From Prochlorococcus marinus str. MIT 9301 (GTDB lineage: Bacteria > Cyanobacteriota > Cyanobacteriia > PCC-6307 > Cyanobiaceae): DNA of 64,000 nt. Below the pieces are notes generated by a model. The model searched no databases. It saw only the letters and a list, made by a program, of their open reading frames with translations, and was not told the DNA's origin. A program made the position numbers and the translations under genes. The stretch lies in assembly GCF_000015965.1 (NCBI RefSeq), contig NC_009091.1:434001-498000 (forward strand), given 5' to 3'. This document shows positions 46,716-55,983 of this stretch, piece by piece (the first letter of the stretch is position 1; each line of letters starts with the position of its first letter).

Positions 46716-47891
46716 ATGGTTAAAATAGGCGTCTTACTAATGAATTTAGGAGGGCCTGAACGCATTACTGATGTCGGCCCATTCTTATACAATCTTTTTT
46801 CTGATCCAGAAATTATCAGGACACCTTTCCCTGTTTTTCAAAAGCCCCTAGCTTGGTTAATTAGCACGCTTAGGAGTACTACATCACAACAGGCCTACCT
46901 TTCCATAGGTGGAGGTTCACCTATCAGAAGGATAACTGAACAACAAGCAAGAGAATTACAATCTAAATTAAGGGAAAAGGGATTTAATGCTACTACCTAC
47001 ATTGCTATGAGGTATTGGCATCCTTTTACCGAATCAGCAATTGCTGATATGAAAGCAGATGGCATAGATCAAGTTGTTGTAATACCCTTGTATCCGCATT
47101 TTTCGATAAGTACTAGTGGTTCGAGCTTTAGAGAATTAAAAAAATTGAGAGATTCTGATGATGAATTTAAGAAGGTTCCAATGAGATGTGTAAGGAGTTG
47201 GTTCAGTCAATCAGGTTATTTAAAGTCTATGGTTGAATTAATTTCTGAACAAATTTCACTTTGTGAATCACCTTCAAAAGCCCATATATTTTTCACTGCT
47301 CATGGAGTTCCTAAGAGTTACGTAGAGGAAGCTGGAGACCCTTACAAACAACAAATTGAAGATTGTTCCTTATTAATAATAAATGAGTTGGAAAAATGTT
47401 TAGGGTATAGTAACCCTCATACTCTCTCTTACCAGAGTAGAGTTGGTCCTGTTGAATGGTTGAAACCTTATACAGAAGAGGTATTGGCGGATCTTGGAAG
47501 GTCAAATGTTAATGATCTAGTTGTGGTTCCTATAAGTTTCGTTGGAGAGCATATCGAAACGTTGCAAGAAATTGATATTGAATATAAAGAAATTGCTGAA
47601 AAAGCTGGTATTAAAAACTTTCGGAGAGTTAAGGCTCTTAATACCCATCCTACTTTTATTGAAGGTCTTAGTGATCTAGTGATTTCCTGCTTGGAAGGGC
47701 CTCTAGTTAATATTGAGGAGGCTTCTCAGTTGCCTGAAAAAGTTAAACTTTATCCTCAGGAGAAGTGGCAATGGGGTTGGAATAATAGTTCAGAGGTGTG
47801 GAACGGAAGGGTTGCAATGATTATTTTTCTTGTGCTTTTTATTGAACTTATTTCAGGCTCTGGACCTCTACATAAATTAGGCATCTTATAA
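46716..47891 (+). CDS. hemH: Ferrochelatase with C-terminal chlorophyll-binding-type helix
   Basis: Inserts Fe2+ into protoporphyrin IX. The catalytic part (about residues 1-320) has [38 protein letters not shown], the catalytic His in [35 protein letters not shown] and [16 protein letters not shown]. The C-terminal ~40 residues contain a membrane helix with a CAB/Hlip-like motif, [19 protein letters not shown], as known for cyanobacterial and plant FeCH. That helix is thought to tune the enzyme or bind pigment. It diverges from the recombinase. Confidence 0.96.
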   Translation: MVKIGVLLMNLGGPERITDVGPFLYNLFSDPEIIRTPFPVFQKPLAWLISTLRSTTSQQAYLSIGGGSPIRRITEQQARELQSKLREKGFNATTYIAMRYWHPFTESAIADMKADGIDQVVVIPLYPHFSISTSGSSFRELKKLRDSDDEFKKVPMRCVRSWFSQSGYLKSMVELISEQISLCESPSKAHIFFTAHGVPKSYVEEAGDPYKQQIEDCSLLIINELEKCLGYSNPHTLSYQSRVGPVEWLKPYTEEVLADLGRSNVNDLVVVPISFVGEHIETLQEIDIEYKEIAEKAGIKNFRRVKALNTHPTFIEGLSDLVISCLEGPLVNIEEASQLPEKVKLYPQEKWQWGWNNSSEVWNGRVAMIIFLVLFIELISGSGPLHKLGIL

Positions 47892-48028
47892 GGAAAAATT
47901 GATATTCATTTGAAAATTTTAAATTTTTTAAAAGATTTTTTTTGAATATATTTCTGACATTACATTTCTAAATGAGGCAAAAGTATTTAATTGAGTTTAA
48001 TATTTATATTAAATATTGAATTTCTTTA

Positions 48029-49792
48029 GTGACCCTTACTTCGAGATCCTTTTCACAGGGTAGTTCAAAACATGAAAATCCAGTTTGGATAACTGGTGCA
48101 GATGCACTAATGGATTCTTTAAAAATTCATGGAGTAAAAGTTATATTTGGATATCCTGGCGGAGCCATATTACCAATATACGACGCTGTTCATAAGGCAG
48201 AACAAGATGGTTGGTTAAAACACTATATGGTTCGGCATGAACAAGGTGGTTCACATGCGGCTGATGGATATGCAAGATCTACTGGTGAAGTAGGAGTATG
48301 TTTTGGAACCTCAGGCCCAGGTGCAACAAATTTGGTAACTGGAATTGCTACTGCGCAAATGGATTCAGTCCCTCTAGTTGTAGTTACAGGTCAAGTCCCA
48401 AGACCTGCTATAGGAACAGATGCTTTTCAAGAAACTGATATTTTTGGTATAACTCTTCCAATAGTGAAACATTCATGGGTAATAAGGGATCCTTCAGATA
48501 TCGCGAAAGTAGTTTCTGAAGCTTTTTTTATAGCCTCATCTGGAAGGCCTGGCCCTGTTTTAATTGATATACCCAAAGATGTAGGTCAGGAGTTCTTTAA
48601 TTACCAAAGAGTTTTGCCAGGTGAGATTATTCCAAAAGGATTTAAAAGGAATGGAGAAATTAATGATTGCGATATCAACAAAGCAATTAAATTAATAGAA
48701 GATTCTAAAAGACCTCTTCTATACGTAGGAGGTGGGGCTATATCTTCAGGAGCTCATGATGAAATAAAAACTTTGGCAAAGAATTATCAAATACCAGTTA
48801 CCACAACCTTAATGGGAAAGGGTGCTTTCGATGAAAAAGATAATTTATCAGTAGGAATGTTAGGAATGCATGGAACTGCTTATGCAAATTTTGCTGTTAC
48901 AGAATGCGATCTTTTAATTGCTATTGGAGCTAGATTCGATGATAGGGTGACAGGTAAATTAGATACTTTTGCACCTAATGCAAAGGTGATTCATATAGAT
49001 ATTGACCCGGCAGAAGTTAATAAAAATAGGCGTGTAGATGTTGCAATTGTTGCTGATGTTTCAAAAGCTGTTCTGAAAATTAATGAACAATCTCTAAAAA
49101 ACAAATTTACTTGCCAGACGAAAAACTGGTTAGAAAAAATTGATTTTTGGAAACATAAACACCCTTTATATGACCCGCCTAAAGAAGGAGAAATTTATCC
49201 TCAGGAAGTTCTTTTAAAAGTGAGGGAACTTTTACCAGAAGCTTATATAACTACAGATGTAGGACAACATCAAATGTGGGCTGCTCAATATCTTAGGAAT
49301 TCTCCAAGAAAATGGATTAGTAGTGCAGGCTTAGGAACTATGGGTTTTGGATTGCCAGCGGCAATTGGAGTAAAAGCAGCCTTACCTAATTCAGATGTAA
49401 TTTGTATTGCAGGAGATGCAAGTGTCTTAATGAATATTCAAGAATTGGGAACCTTATCTCAATACGGTCTAAAGGTGAAATTGATTATTATTAATAATCG
49501 CTGGCAAGGGATGGTAAGACAATGGCAAGAAAGTTTCTATGATGAAAGATATTCCTCATCTGATATGAGTTGTGGAGAACCTGATTTTGTAAAACTTGCT
49601 GAGTCTTTTGGGGTTAAAGGATACCTAATTTCTGATAGAAAAGAATTACAAAATGACTTAAAAAATGCGTTTGATCATGACGGACCTGCCTTGATTAATA
49701 TCCTTGTCAGAAGAGGTGAAAATTGTTATCCAATGGTTCCTCCTGGGAAAAGTAATGCTCAAATGGTTGGATATGTTAATTGTGAAGACTAA
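48029..49792 (+). CDS. ilvB: Acetolactate synthase, large subunit
   Basis: Thiamine-diphosphate enzyme for branched-chain amino acids, 587 aa, starting at GTG 48029. [17 protein letters not shown], the ThDP Glu in [58 protein letters not shown], and the C-terminal ThDP motif [15 protein letters not shown]...[14 protein letters not shown] dyad TTTAATAT-TT-ATATTAAA (47996-48013) lies 15 bp before the start. The regulatory subunit is not in the window. Confidence 0.97.
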   Translation: MTLTSRSFSQGSSKHENPVWITGADALMDSLKIHGVKVIFGYPGGAILPIYDAVHKAEQDGWLKHYMVRHEQGGSHAADGYARSTGEVGVCFGTSGPGATNLVTGIATAQMDSVPLVVVTGQVPRPAIGTDAFQETDIFGITLPIVKHSWVIRDPSDIAKVVSEAFFIASSGRPGPVLIDIPKDVGQEFFNYQRVLPGEIIPKGFKRNGEINDCDINKAIKLIEDSKRPLLYVGGGAISSGAHDEIKTLAKNYQIPVTTTLMGKGAFDEKDNLSVGMLGMHGTAYANFAVTECDLLIAIGARFDDRVTGKLDTFAPNAKVIHIDIDPAEVNKNRRVDVAIVADVSKAVLKINEQSLKNKFTCQTKNWLEKIDFWKHKHPLYDPPKEGEIYPQEVLLKVRELLPEAYITTDVGQHQMWAAQYLRNSPRKWISSAGLGTMGFGLPAAIGVKAALPNSDVICIAGDASVLMNIQELGTLSQYGLKVKLIIINNRWQGMVRQWQESFYDERYSSSDMSCGEPDFVKLAESFGVKGYLISDRKELQNDLKNAFDHDGPALINILVRRGENCYPMVPPGKSNAQMVGYVNCED

Positions 49793-49859
49793 TTTTTTTA
49801 AAATTCATCATTTTAAAAAATTAACTTTAAGATAATTTAAAAACTTAGATATTTCTGAA

Positions 49860-50210
49860 TTGAAAAAATTATCAAAAATTTTAATTATAATCTCTTTGAT
49901 TGTTTTTAATCCTTTAATAGTAAACTCGGCCGAAATTCTTCAAATTAAAAGTTCAAATACTATTTTGGTTGGGGATCAAAATAGAAATTTAACTATTGGA
50001 TTATTTTGTGTAGATGTAAATGAAAATGATGAGATTGAAGCAACTAATCTACTTAAGAGTGAATTCCCAAGGGGGAGTAAAGTGAAAATAAAGCCTTTTG
50101 GTTTCAAAGAGAATGTTTTGTTAGCCAAAGTTTTTAATATTAAAGGTACTAAGGAGATGACGGAATTATTGGTCGCTAAAAACTTAAGTAGTGAAATTTG
50201 TCCAAGTTAA
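49860..50210 (+). CDS. Secreted SNase-like domain protein, probably without nuclease activity
   Basis: 116 aa from TTG 49860. A signal peptide (LIIISLIVFNPLIVNSA) precedes a compact beta-rich domain: SSNTILVGDQNRNLTIGLFCVDVNENDE, LLKSEFPRGSKVKIKPFGF. This follows the first strands of the staphylococcal nuclease OB fold, but the catalytic Arg/Glu of the R-x-x-x-I-D-x-P-E stretch are not preserved and the C-terminal half is missing. The homology is moderate. It converges on pgeF with 6 bp between stops. Confidence 0.6.
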   Translation: MKKLSKILIIISLIVFNPLIVNSAEILQIKSSNTILVGDQNRNLTIGLFCVDVNENDEIEATNLLKSEFPRGSKVKIKPFGFKENVLLAKVFNIKGTKEMTELLVAKNLSSEICPS

Positions 50211-50216
50211 TTATCT

Positions 50217-50999
50217 TTATGAGCAAATAAGATTCCATTGTCTCGAGATTGTTTTGCTCCTTCTATAGGAATAAAATTCATTATTGAATTTGTACGTGCA
50301 TAAATTTGAGATGTCTATATTTGTATGAGGGATGTTCTCATTTAAAAGTTGTCTATAGGCAGTTCTTTTTAGATCAAGTTGATTTAAATTTTGCTCTCTG
50401 AAGTGATTTGAATCACTAAAACAATGATCATTTTTAATTTTAGTCAAGTTGACAGTTATGTTTTTGTTTTCGGCCTTTCTATAAAATTCTTGGAGTGTAA
50501 TTTTATCAACTAGATAATGTTCCTTAGAAATCGCTGGTCCTATCGCAACAAGTAAGTTATCTCTAGATGTCCCAAAAGAATCGAAAATTTTTACCAGATT
50601 TTTTATTATTTTTTTTTCTAAACCTTTTCTTCCGCAATGCAAGGTGGCTACATTTCTTGTACTTTTATCGGCAAAAAATATTGGCATACAATCAGCTGTG
50701 TAAACCCATAAGTTTTGCCTGCATTTGTTGCCAATAAGACCGTCTGCATCAGTCTTAGTTCCTTTTTGCGAATGAGATCCAAACACTATTGCATTACTGT
50801 GAATTTGATTGGAAAAACAAGTTATTGAATTTTCATTAAAGTGATCCCCTAATAATTGAAGAAATTTCTCAGAGCAAGACTTTGTGAAGTATGCATGTTT
50901 GAAATTATTTTGTCTAAGAATAGGTGATGAATAATACTCAAATTTTTTGTTTTGAATATAAATTTCATCTTTTGAGAAATATATTTCTTTGTAAGGAAT
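50217..50999 (-). CDS. pgeF: Polyphenol-oxidase/laccase-domain protein (YfiH/PgeF) with a probable ATT start
   Basis: 260 aa if started at ATT 50999-50997. Core motifs are TADCMPIFFADKS with the metal Cys, ATLHCGRKGLEKKI, AIGPAISKEHYLV and the C-terminal NEFYSYRRSKT. Family members hydrolyse purine nucleosides or edit cell-wall muropeptides. The first ATG/GTG/TTG in frame is GTG 50786, which would remove about 70 residues including KHAYFTK and FSNQIHSNAIVFGSH, both expected in the family. The frame is open upstream to TAA at 51032, and an AGGAG (51012-51008) sits 8 nt before the ATT. The likely partner gene is tab2, 22 bp upstream. Confidence 0.75.
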   Translation of the reverse strand: MPYKEIYFSKDEIYIQNKKFEYYSSPILRQNNFKHAYFTKSCSEKFLQLLGDHFNENSITCFSNQIHSNAIVFGSHSQKGTKTDADGLIGNKCRQNLWVYTADCMPIFFADKSTRNVATLHCGRKGLEKKIIKNLVKIFDSFGTSRDNLLVAIGPAISKEHYLVDKITLQEFYRKAENKNITVNLTKIKNDHCFSDSNHFREQNLNQLDLKRTAYRQLLNENIPHTNIDISNLCTYKFNNEFYSYRRSKTISRQWNLICS

Positions 51000-51021
51000 T
51001 GTTCCCGCTCCTAAGCTGAAT

Positions 51022-51927
51022 TTATGAAATTAATTCAATATCTCTTAAGATCCAGAATCCTGCAAATTTTTCGATAAACGGCGTTGACTGTATGGAAATA
51101 AATTGATAACCAAAAGAATTTTTTTTATTCTCTAAAAACTTTGTATTTAAAATGTTTGCATCTTTTTCTGGTAAATCAGTTACAAGCCACTTATCATCTT
51201 CTGAAGCTTCAAGTATGAGTTGGTTCTTATTTACGACTAATTTAATAGGTTCTAAACAACTAAACCATGCAGAAAGTGCCAAAGATCTATCTTTGCTAAA
51301 AAGTCTTAATCCTGGAATTAAGTAATTATCATCTATGTCTTGCTGAATTGGGAAAATATCTCCAAATTCCATAGGCCAATTTTGTGCTGATTTTAATTCA
51401 CCAATGGATATTTCAGAGATAGTCAAAGCATCACCCCTTACTGCTTCTGGTAAAGGTGTGGGAGGGTTTTCCATTTTAGAAGTAAAAGTGGGAGCTAATA
51501 CACCTCTTACATAACCTTTTTCCTTTGGATAAATCTCTTTTTCAAGAAATTCGATTCTATCTAATAAATTGTAAGTTCTTCTACTTACAATAGCCTCAAT
51601 ACTTACGGCATCTAGAGATTTCTTAATGATCGATTTCATTGACGACCTCCAGAATCGAACTATAGAAGGCTTCTCCCACCCTTGTTTTTTTGCTTCACTT
51701 ATTGCTTCATTTAGCGCCCTTGTAAGCCACACTGAATTAACTTCATTGGCAGGGCATTTTTTATTCCAAAGAAAAACATCTTCTGTCTTATAACTTCTTG
51801 TAGAGCAAATAATTAATTCCCACCTTTTTTTTCCATTTGATTCAATAATCGGCCTTGAGTAAAAGTCTAATTCCCAATCTGAAATTTTTGATTTAAGACC
51901 TGACTCCATTTTTTTTTTAATGTTCAT
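51022..51927 (-). CDS. Tab2/Atab2-family RNA-binding protein
   Basis: 301 aa. The family signature WELDFYSRPIIESNGKKRWEL lies at residue ~18, followed by VWLTRALNEAISEAKKQGWEKPSIVRFWRSSM and, near residue 165-185, NPPTPLPEAVRGDAL. In Chlamydomonas and Arabidopsis, Tab2/ATAB2 bind psaB or related mRNAs and are needed for photosystem translation; cyanobacterial orthologues are widely conserved but less studied. It starts at ATG 51927, overlapping the rps1b stop (ATGA), so the two are translationally coupled. Confidence 0.93.
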   Translation of the reverse strand: MNIKKKMESGLKSKISDWELDFYSRPIIESNGKKRWELIICSTRSYKTEDVFLWNKKCPANEVNSVWLTRALNEAISEAKKQGWEKPSIVRFWRSSMKSIIKKSLDAVSIEAIVSRRTYNLLDRIEFLEKEIYPKEKGYVRGVLAPTFTSKMENPPTPLPEAVRGDALTISEISIGELKSAQNWPMEFGDIFPIQQDIDDNYLIPGLRLFSKDRSLALSAWFSCLEPIKLVVNKNQLILEASEDDKWLVTDLPEKDANILNTKFLENKKNSFGYQFISIQSTPFIEKFAGFWILRDIELIS

Positions 51928-53129
51928 TTATCTTGTTCTTTTTTATCGAAGAGTGCTTTAGTTTTTAGTGCTCTCTCTGTGGCTTCTTGCATAACTTTTT
52001 GCTTATCAATAATTAATTCTCCCGCAGAGTTTTCTAAGAGTGCTGTATTGAGACCAATACGACCTTTTTCGAGGTCTATTTCAGATATTAAAGCTTTTAT
52101 CATTTCCCCTTCTCTAAAAACTTCTCTTAGAGAACGAATCGATCCATTTGTTAGTGAAGATTGATGAAGAAGTCCACTAGCTCCGCCTAAATCTATAAAG
52201 AAGCCATATGGTTTTACTGCTAAAACTTCTCCTTCAATTAATTGACCTAATTCTAAACTTGTAAGTTTAGAGACTAATGATGCTTTCTTTTCAGAGAGAA
52301 CTAATTTTCTGGATTCTGGATTCACCTCAAGAAACGCTACTTTTAGAGTTTTGCCAACAAAAGATTGATAATCTTGACCATCTTCAAGTTGAGATCTTGG
52401 AATGAATCCTCTTAATCCATCTACATCACACGTAAGCCCACCTCTATTAAATCCATTAATTAAAACGTTAATTAATTCTCCATTTTTTGCGGAACTTGAT
52501 ACTTTCTCCCAACTTTGCCTGAGAATTAATGCCCGAGCGCTCACTGTTACCATCCCATCAGCATTTTGTTCTTTGATAACCAAAACTTCCATTTCAAGGC
52601 CTATAGAAAACTTTTCTTTAAAGTTAGTAATGACACCCAAACCACATTCTTTTTTGGGCATATAACCAGGTGCTTTTCCGCCAATGTCAATATATAGTCC
52701 ATCACTTTCGATTGCTATAACCTTACCTGAAATTGTTTCTCCTGTAGCCCCGATTGGCTCATTTGCATTTAAAGCCTCCAAAAAAGCACTTTCATCAAAA
52801 TCGAATTCATCAACTGTTCTTTCTGAATGAAAATCTGGGTTTTGCTCAGAAAAATTAAGGGGTCTATTTAAGTCTTGTTGAGTTGAATTTTGTAGAGAAA
52901 TATCAAAATCCTTGGTGTTTTCATAATTCTCCTCAATTTTTTTTACTGAATCATTTTTAATGATTTGCGGTTTGATTGCGATATCTTCTTTTTTAATTTC
53001 TTCTTGCGAATTGGAGTGCTCAATATCTATTTTTTGAGTATCTTTCTTGCTTATGTGAAGTACCTGAAGAGGTTTTTTATTGCCCTTTGGTTCGATATTA
53101 TCTTGGGCATTTTTATTACTGACTCCCAT
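51924..53129 (-). CDS. rps1b: Ribosomal protein S1 homologue (second S1-type protein)
   Basis: 401 aa. An acidic, Lys/Asn/Gln-rich N-terminus of ~125 residues is followed by three S1 RNA-binding domains: GETISGKVIAIESDGLYIDIGGKAPGYMP (~130), GELINVLINGFNRGGLTCDVDGLRGFIPRSQLE (~215) and GQLIEGEVLAVKPYGFFIDLGGASGLLHQSSL (~298). Cyanobacteria usually have more than one S1-like protein. The disordered N-terminus and three domains fit the Rps1b/Nbp1 type rather than the main S1. It overlaps tab2 by 4 bp. Confidence 0.92.
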   Translation of the reverse strand: MGVSNKNAQDNIEPKGNKKPLQVLHISKKDTQKIDIEHSNSQEEIKKEDIAIKPQIIKNDSVKKIEENYENTKDFDISLQNSTQQDLNRPLNFSEQNPDFHSERTVDEFDFDESAFLEALNANEPIGATGETISGKVIAIESDGLYIDIGGKAPGYMPKKECGLGVITNFKEKFSIGLEMEVLVIKEQNADGMVTVSARALILRQSWEKVSSSAKNGELINVLINGFNRGGLTCDVDGLRGFIPRSQLEDGQDYQSFVGKTLKVAFLEVNPESRKLVLSEKKASLVSKLTSLELGQLIEGEVLAVKPYGFFIDLGGASGLLHQSSLTNGSIRSLREVFREGEMIKALISEIDLEKGRIGLNTALLENSAGELIIDKQKVMQEATERALKTKALFDKKEQDK

Positions 53130-53195
53130 CGTAGGTAAAATAAGAATAATTAATTATTAACATACTCTAAATGTTAGTACTCAAAATTAAAATTA

Positions 53196-53990
53196 ATGAA
53201 CTTTAAACCAATACCTAATAAATTTGAATATTTAAATTGGCAAGAAATTGAGTGTGTTGCAAAAAACAAAAGATCAACTGTGATTTGGCCATTCGGCGCT
53301 GTTGAGCAACATGGGCCGCATTTGCCTCTTGCAACAGACAGTATTTTTGTTGATGAAATTATCAGTGAAGTTTTTAAATTATTTTCTGCCGATATTCCAT
53401 TAAAAAAACTTCCAACTCAATATATTGGTTTTTCTCCAGAACATAAGGGTTTTGCTGGGACAATTTCACTTTCCTCAAATTTAATAACTTCAATGATAAA
53501 GGAAGTCGGAAGTCAATTATCTGAAATGGGTTTTAAAAGATTGATACTAATTAATGGACATGGAGGGCAAATTTCACTATTAAATACAGCTGCAAGAGAG
53601 TTAAGAAGTGTCGCACCAGGGATGGCGGTTTTTCCCTGTTTCTTATGGAGTGGTGTGAATGGATTGAGTGAATTGTTAACAAAAACTGAGATTGAGGATG
53701 GGCTTCATGCTTCTTTAGCTGAAACAAGTTTGATGCTGGCTTTGAAACCAGAACTAGTAGGTGATGACCGCCCAAATGAGGGAAATAAAGTAGAGATCCC
53801 TAAAGGTTGGAGTCTAGAGGGCAATGCGCCTACCGCTTGGCTTACTGACGACTTCAGTAAATCAGGGGTTATTGGAGATAGTAGAGGGGCAAATGAGTCT
53901 TTAGGGAAAAATTTAAAGGAATTATTGATTAATCACTGGTCCGAATTGATTATGAATCTGATGCAATCAGATTGGCCAAACAATTCTTAA
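53196..53990 (+). CDS. Creatininase-family amidohydrolase
   Basis: 264 aa. Metal-site motifs are VIWPFGAVEQHGPHLPLATDS (residue ~30), FSPEHKGFAGTISL, LINGHGGQISLLNTAARELR and DGLHASLAETSLML. Family members include creatinine amidohydrolase, pterin- and riboflavin-precursor amidases and the mycofactocin peptidase, so the substrate cannot be inferred; creatinine itself is unlikely for a marine cyanobacterium. It diverges from rps1b and precedes ado by about 110 bp. Confidence 0.9.
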   Translation: MNFKPIPNKFEYLNWQEIECVAKNKRSTVIWPFGAVEQHGPHLPLATDSIFVDEIISEVFKLFSADIPLKKLPTQYIGFSPEHKGFAGTISLSSNLITSMIKEVGSQLSEMGFKRLILINGHGGQISLLNTAARELRSVAPGMAVFPCFLWSGVNGLSELLTKTEIEDGLHASLAETSLMLALKPELVGDDRPNEGNKVEIPKGWSLEGNAPTAWLTDDFSKSGVIGDSRGANESLGKNLKELLINHWSELIMNLMQSDWPNNS

Positions 53991-54056
53991 ATCATCTTAA
54001 GTAAAAAAAGTGACTTAACAATTGAAACTATTTTCATGATATTTAAATAAATTCTC

Positions 54057-54062
54057 TATAAT
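54057..54062 (+). promoter_or_regulatory. Consensus -10 box before ado
   Basis: TATAAT is a perfect -10 hexamer. A start site near 54069 would leave a leader of about 33 nt before the ado ATG at 54102, and would lie only 6 nt before the upstream ATG at 54075, which argues for the later start. No good -35 box is seen 16-18 bp upstream. Confidence 0.45.
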
Positions 54063-54101
54063 CGTGTAATATTCATGCATAATGAGCTAAAGATTACTGA
54101 C

Positions 54102-54830
54102 ATGCAAACTCTAGAATCAAATAAAAAAACTATTGAAGAATCGACTAATTCGATTTCTTTAGATTTGCCCGACTTCACTACAGATTCTTATAAGGATGCA
54201 TACAGCAGAATAAATGCAATTGTTATTGAGGGAGAGCAAGAGGCTCATGATAATTACATTTCAATAGCAACTTTAATTCCAAATGAGTTAGAGGAGTTAA
54301 CTAAATTGGCGAGAATGGAAATGAAGCATAAAAAAGGCTTTACTGCATGTGGAAGAAATTTAGATGTAGTAGCTGATATGGAATTTGCAAAAAAATTCTT
54401 TTCTAAATTGCATGGTAATTTTCAAGTTGCTCTTAAAAAAGGAAATGTAACAACATGTCTTTTAATACAAGCTATATTAATTGAAGCATTTGCAATTTCT
54501 GCTTATAACGTCTACATAAGAGTTGCGGATCCTTTTGCAAAAAAAATAACAGAGGGAGTAGTTAAAGATGAATATCTCCATTTAAATTATGGTCAACAGT
54601 GGCTTAAAGAGAATTTATCTACTTGTAAAGATGAATTAATGGAAGCAAATAAGGTTAATCTTCCCTTAATCAAAAAGATGTTAGATGAAGTAGCAGATGA
54701 CGCTTCAGTTTTAGCTATGGACAGAGAAGAATTAATGGAAGAATTTATGATTGCTTATCAAGATACATTGATGGAAATAGGTTTAGATAATAGAGAAATT
54801 GCAAGAATGGCTATGGCAGCTATCGTCTAA
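54102..54830 (+). CDS. ado: Aldehyde-deformylating oxygenase (alkane synthase)
   Basis: Ferritin-like di-iron enzyme that converts fatty aldehyde to alkane plus formate. 242 aa from ATG 54102, the start used by known homologues (MQTLESNKK). All six iron ligands are present: E45, E73, H76, E128, E157 and H160, and Cys83 is kept. Unusual changes against the sequences I recall are D88 in NLDVVADM (normally NLGV) and N136 in AYNVY (normally AYH). It is followed by aar 108 bp later. An ATG at 54075 is an alternative start. Confidence 0.95.
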   Translation: MQTLESNKKTIEESTNSISLDLPDFTTDSYKDAYSRINAIVIEGEQEAHDNYISIATLIPNELEELTKLARMEMKHKKGFTACGRNLDVVADMEFAKKFFSKLHGNFQVALKKGNVTTCLLIQAILIEAFAISAYNVYIRVADPFAKKITEGVVKDEYLHLNYGQQWLKENLSTCKDELMEANKVNLPLIKKMLDEVADDASVLAMDREELMEEFMIAYQDTLMEIGLDNREIARMAMAAIV

Positions 54831-54938
54831 TTACCTTTCAAATTAATTAAGGATTTTAATAATTAATCAATACTATTTAAGTAGTTACCTCTGTGCTATT
54901 GTTCATAACATCGTATAGAAACCATTTATAAATTTTAA

Positions 54939-55979
54939 ATGTTTGGGTTAATAGGCCACTCAACCAGTTTTGAAGATGCAAAAAGAAAGGCTTCGATGCT
55001 AGGATTCGATCATATTGCTGATGGAGACTTGGATGTTTGGTGTACTGCTCCTCCTCAGCTTGTTGAAAATGTAGAAGTAAAGAGTGCTACTGGAATATCT
55101 ATCGAAGGTTCTTATATAGATTCGTGCTTTGTTCCTGAAATGCTTTCTAGGTTTAAAACCGCCAGAAGAAAAGTTCTCAATGCTATGGAACTAGCTCAGA
55201 AAAAAGGGATTAACATTACCGCTTTAGGAGGATTTACTTCTATTATTTTCGAGAATTTTAATCTTCTTCAGCATAAACAAATTAGAAATACATCATTAGA
55301 GTGGGAAAGGTTTACTACTGGAAATACTCATACCGCCTGGGTTATTTGTAAGCAACTAGAGATAAATGCGCCTCGCATTGGGATTGACCTCAAAAAAGCA
55401 ACTGTTGCTGTAATTGGTGCTACAGGTGATATTGGTAGTGCTGTTTGTAGGTGGCTTATCAATAAAACTGGGATTTCAGAACTTCTTATGGTAGCAAGAC
55501 AACAAGAACCACTAGCTTTGTTACAAAAAGAATTAGATGGTGGCACCATAACAAGTTTAGATGAGGCATTGCCTCAGGCTGATATTGTTGTGTGGGTTGC
55601 AAGTATGCCTAAAACCATTGAGATTGACACTGATAATTTAAAAAAACCATGTTTAATGATTGATGGTGGATATCCCAAAAATCTTGATGAGAAATTTCAG
55701 GGTGAAAATATTTATGTTTTAAAAGGAGGGATAGTAGAGTTTTTCAATGATATTGGTTGGAATATGATGGAACTTGCGGAAATGCAAAACCCTCAGCGAG
55801 AAATGTTTGCTTGCTTTGCAGAAGCTATGATTTTAGAATTTGAAAAGTGTCATACAAACTTCAGTTGGGGAAGAAATAACATTTCCCTTGAAAAGATGGA
55901 ATTTATTGGAGCAGCTTCTTTAAAGCATGGTTTTTCAGCAATTGGACTTGATAAACAGCCTAAAGTATTAACTGTCTAA
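54939..55979 (+). CDS. aar: Long-chain acyl-[acyl-carrier-protein] reductase
   Basis: Reduces acyl-ACP with NADPH to the fatty aldehyde used by ADO. 346 aa, family length. N-terminus [38 protein letters not shown]; Rossmann motif [18 protein letters not shown] (~residue 152); [10 protein letters not shown]; and the nucleophile Cys in [15 protein letters not shown] (~residue 291). It is between ado and accA (4 bp gap), tying alkane formation to fatty-acid supply. Confidence 0.97.
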   Translation: MFGLIGHSTSFEDAKRKASMLGFDHIADGDLDVWCTAPPQLVENVEVKSATGISIEGSYIDSCFVPEMLSRFKTARRKVLNAMELAQKKGINITALGGFTSIIFENFNLLQHKQIRNTSLEWERFTTGNTHTAWVICKQLEINAPRIGIDLKKATVAVIGATGDIGSAVCRWLINKTGISELLMVARQQEPLALLQKELDGGTITSLDEALPQADIVVWVASMPKTIEIDTDNLKKPCLMIDGGYPKNLDEKFQGENIYVLKGGIVEFFNDIGWNMMELAEMQNPQREMFACFAEAMILEFEKCHTNFSWGRNNISLEKMEFIGAASLKHGFSAIGLDKQPKVLTV

Positions 55980-55983
55980 AATT

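Noticed and set aside
50217-50786. Short pgeF starting at GTG 50786, or a pseudogene
   Set aside because: The in-frame sequence upstream carries family motifs and has no stop until 51032, and a good Shine-Dalgarno is placed before ATT. A complete gene with a rare start fits better than a truncated or broken gene.
53196-53990. True creatininase
   Set aside because: The family is broad and creatinine is an unlikely substrate for a marine cyanobacterium; only the family name is supported.
54075-54101. Upstream ATG of ado adding nine residues
   Set aside because: It lies about 6 nt from the probable transcription start, and homologues begin at MQTLESNKK (54102).
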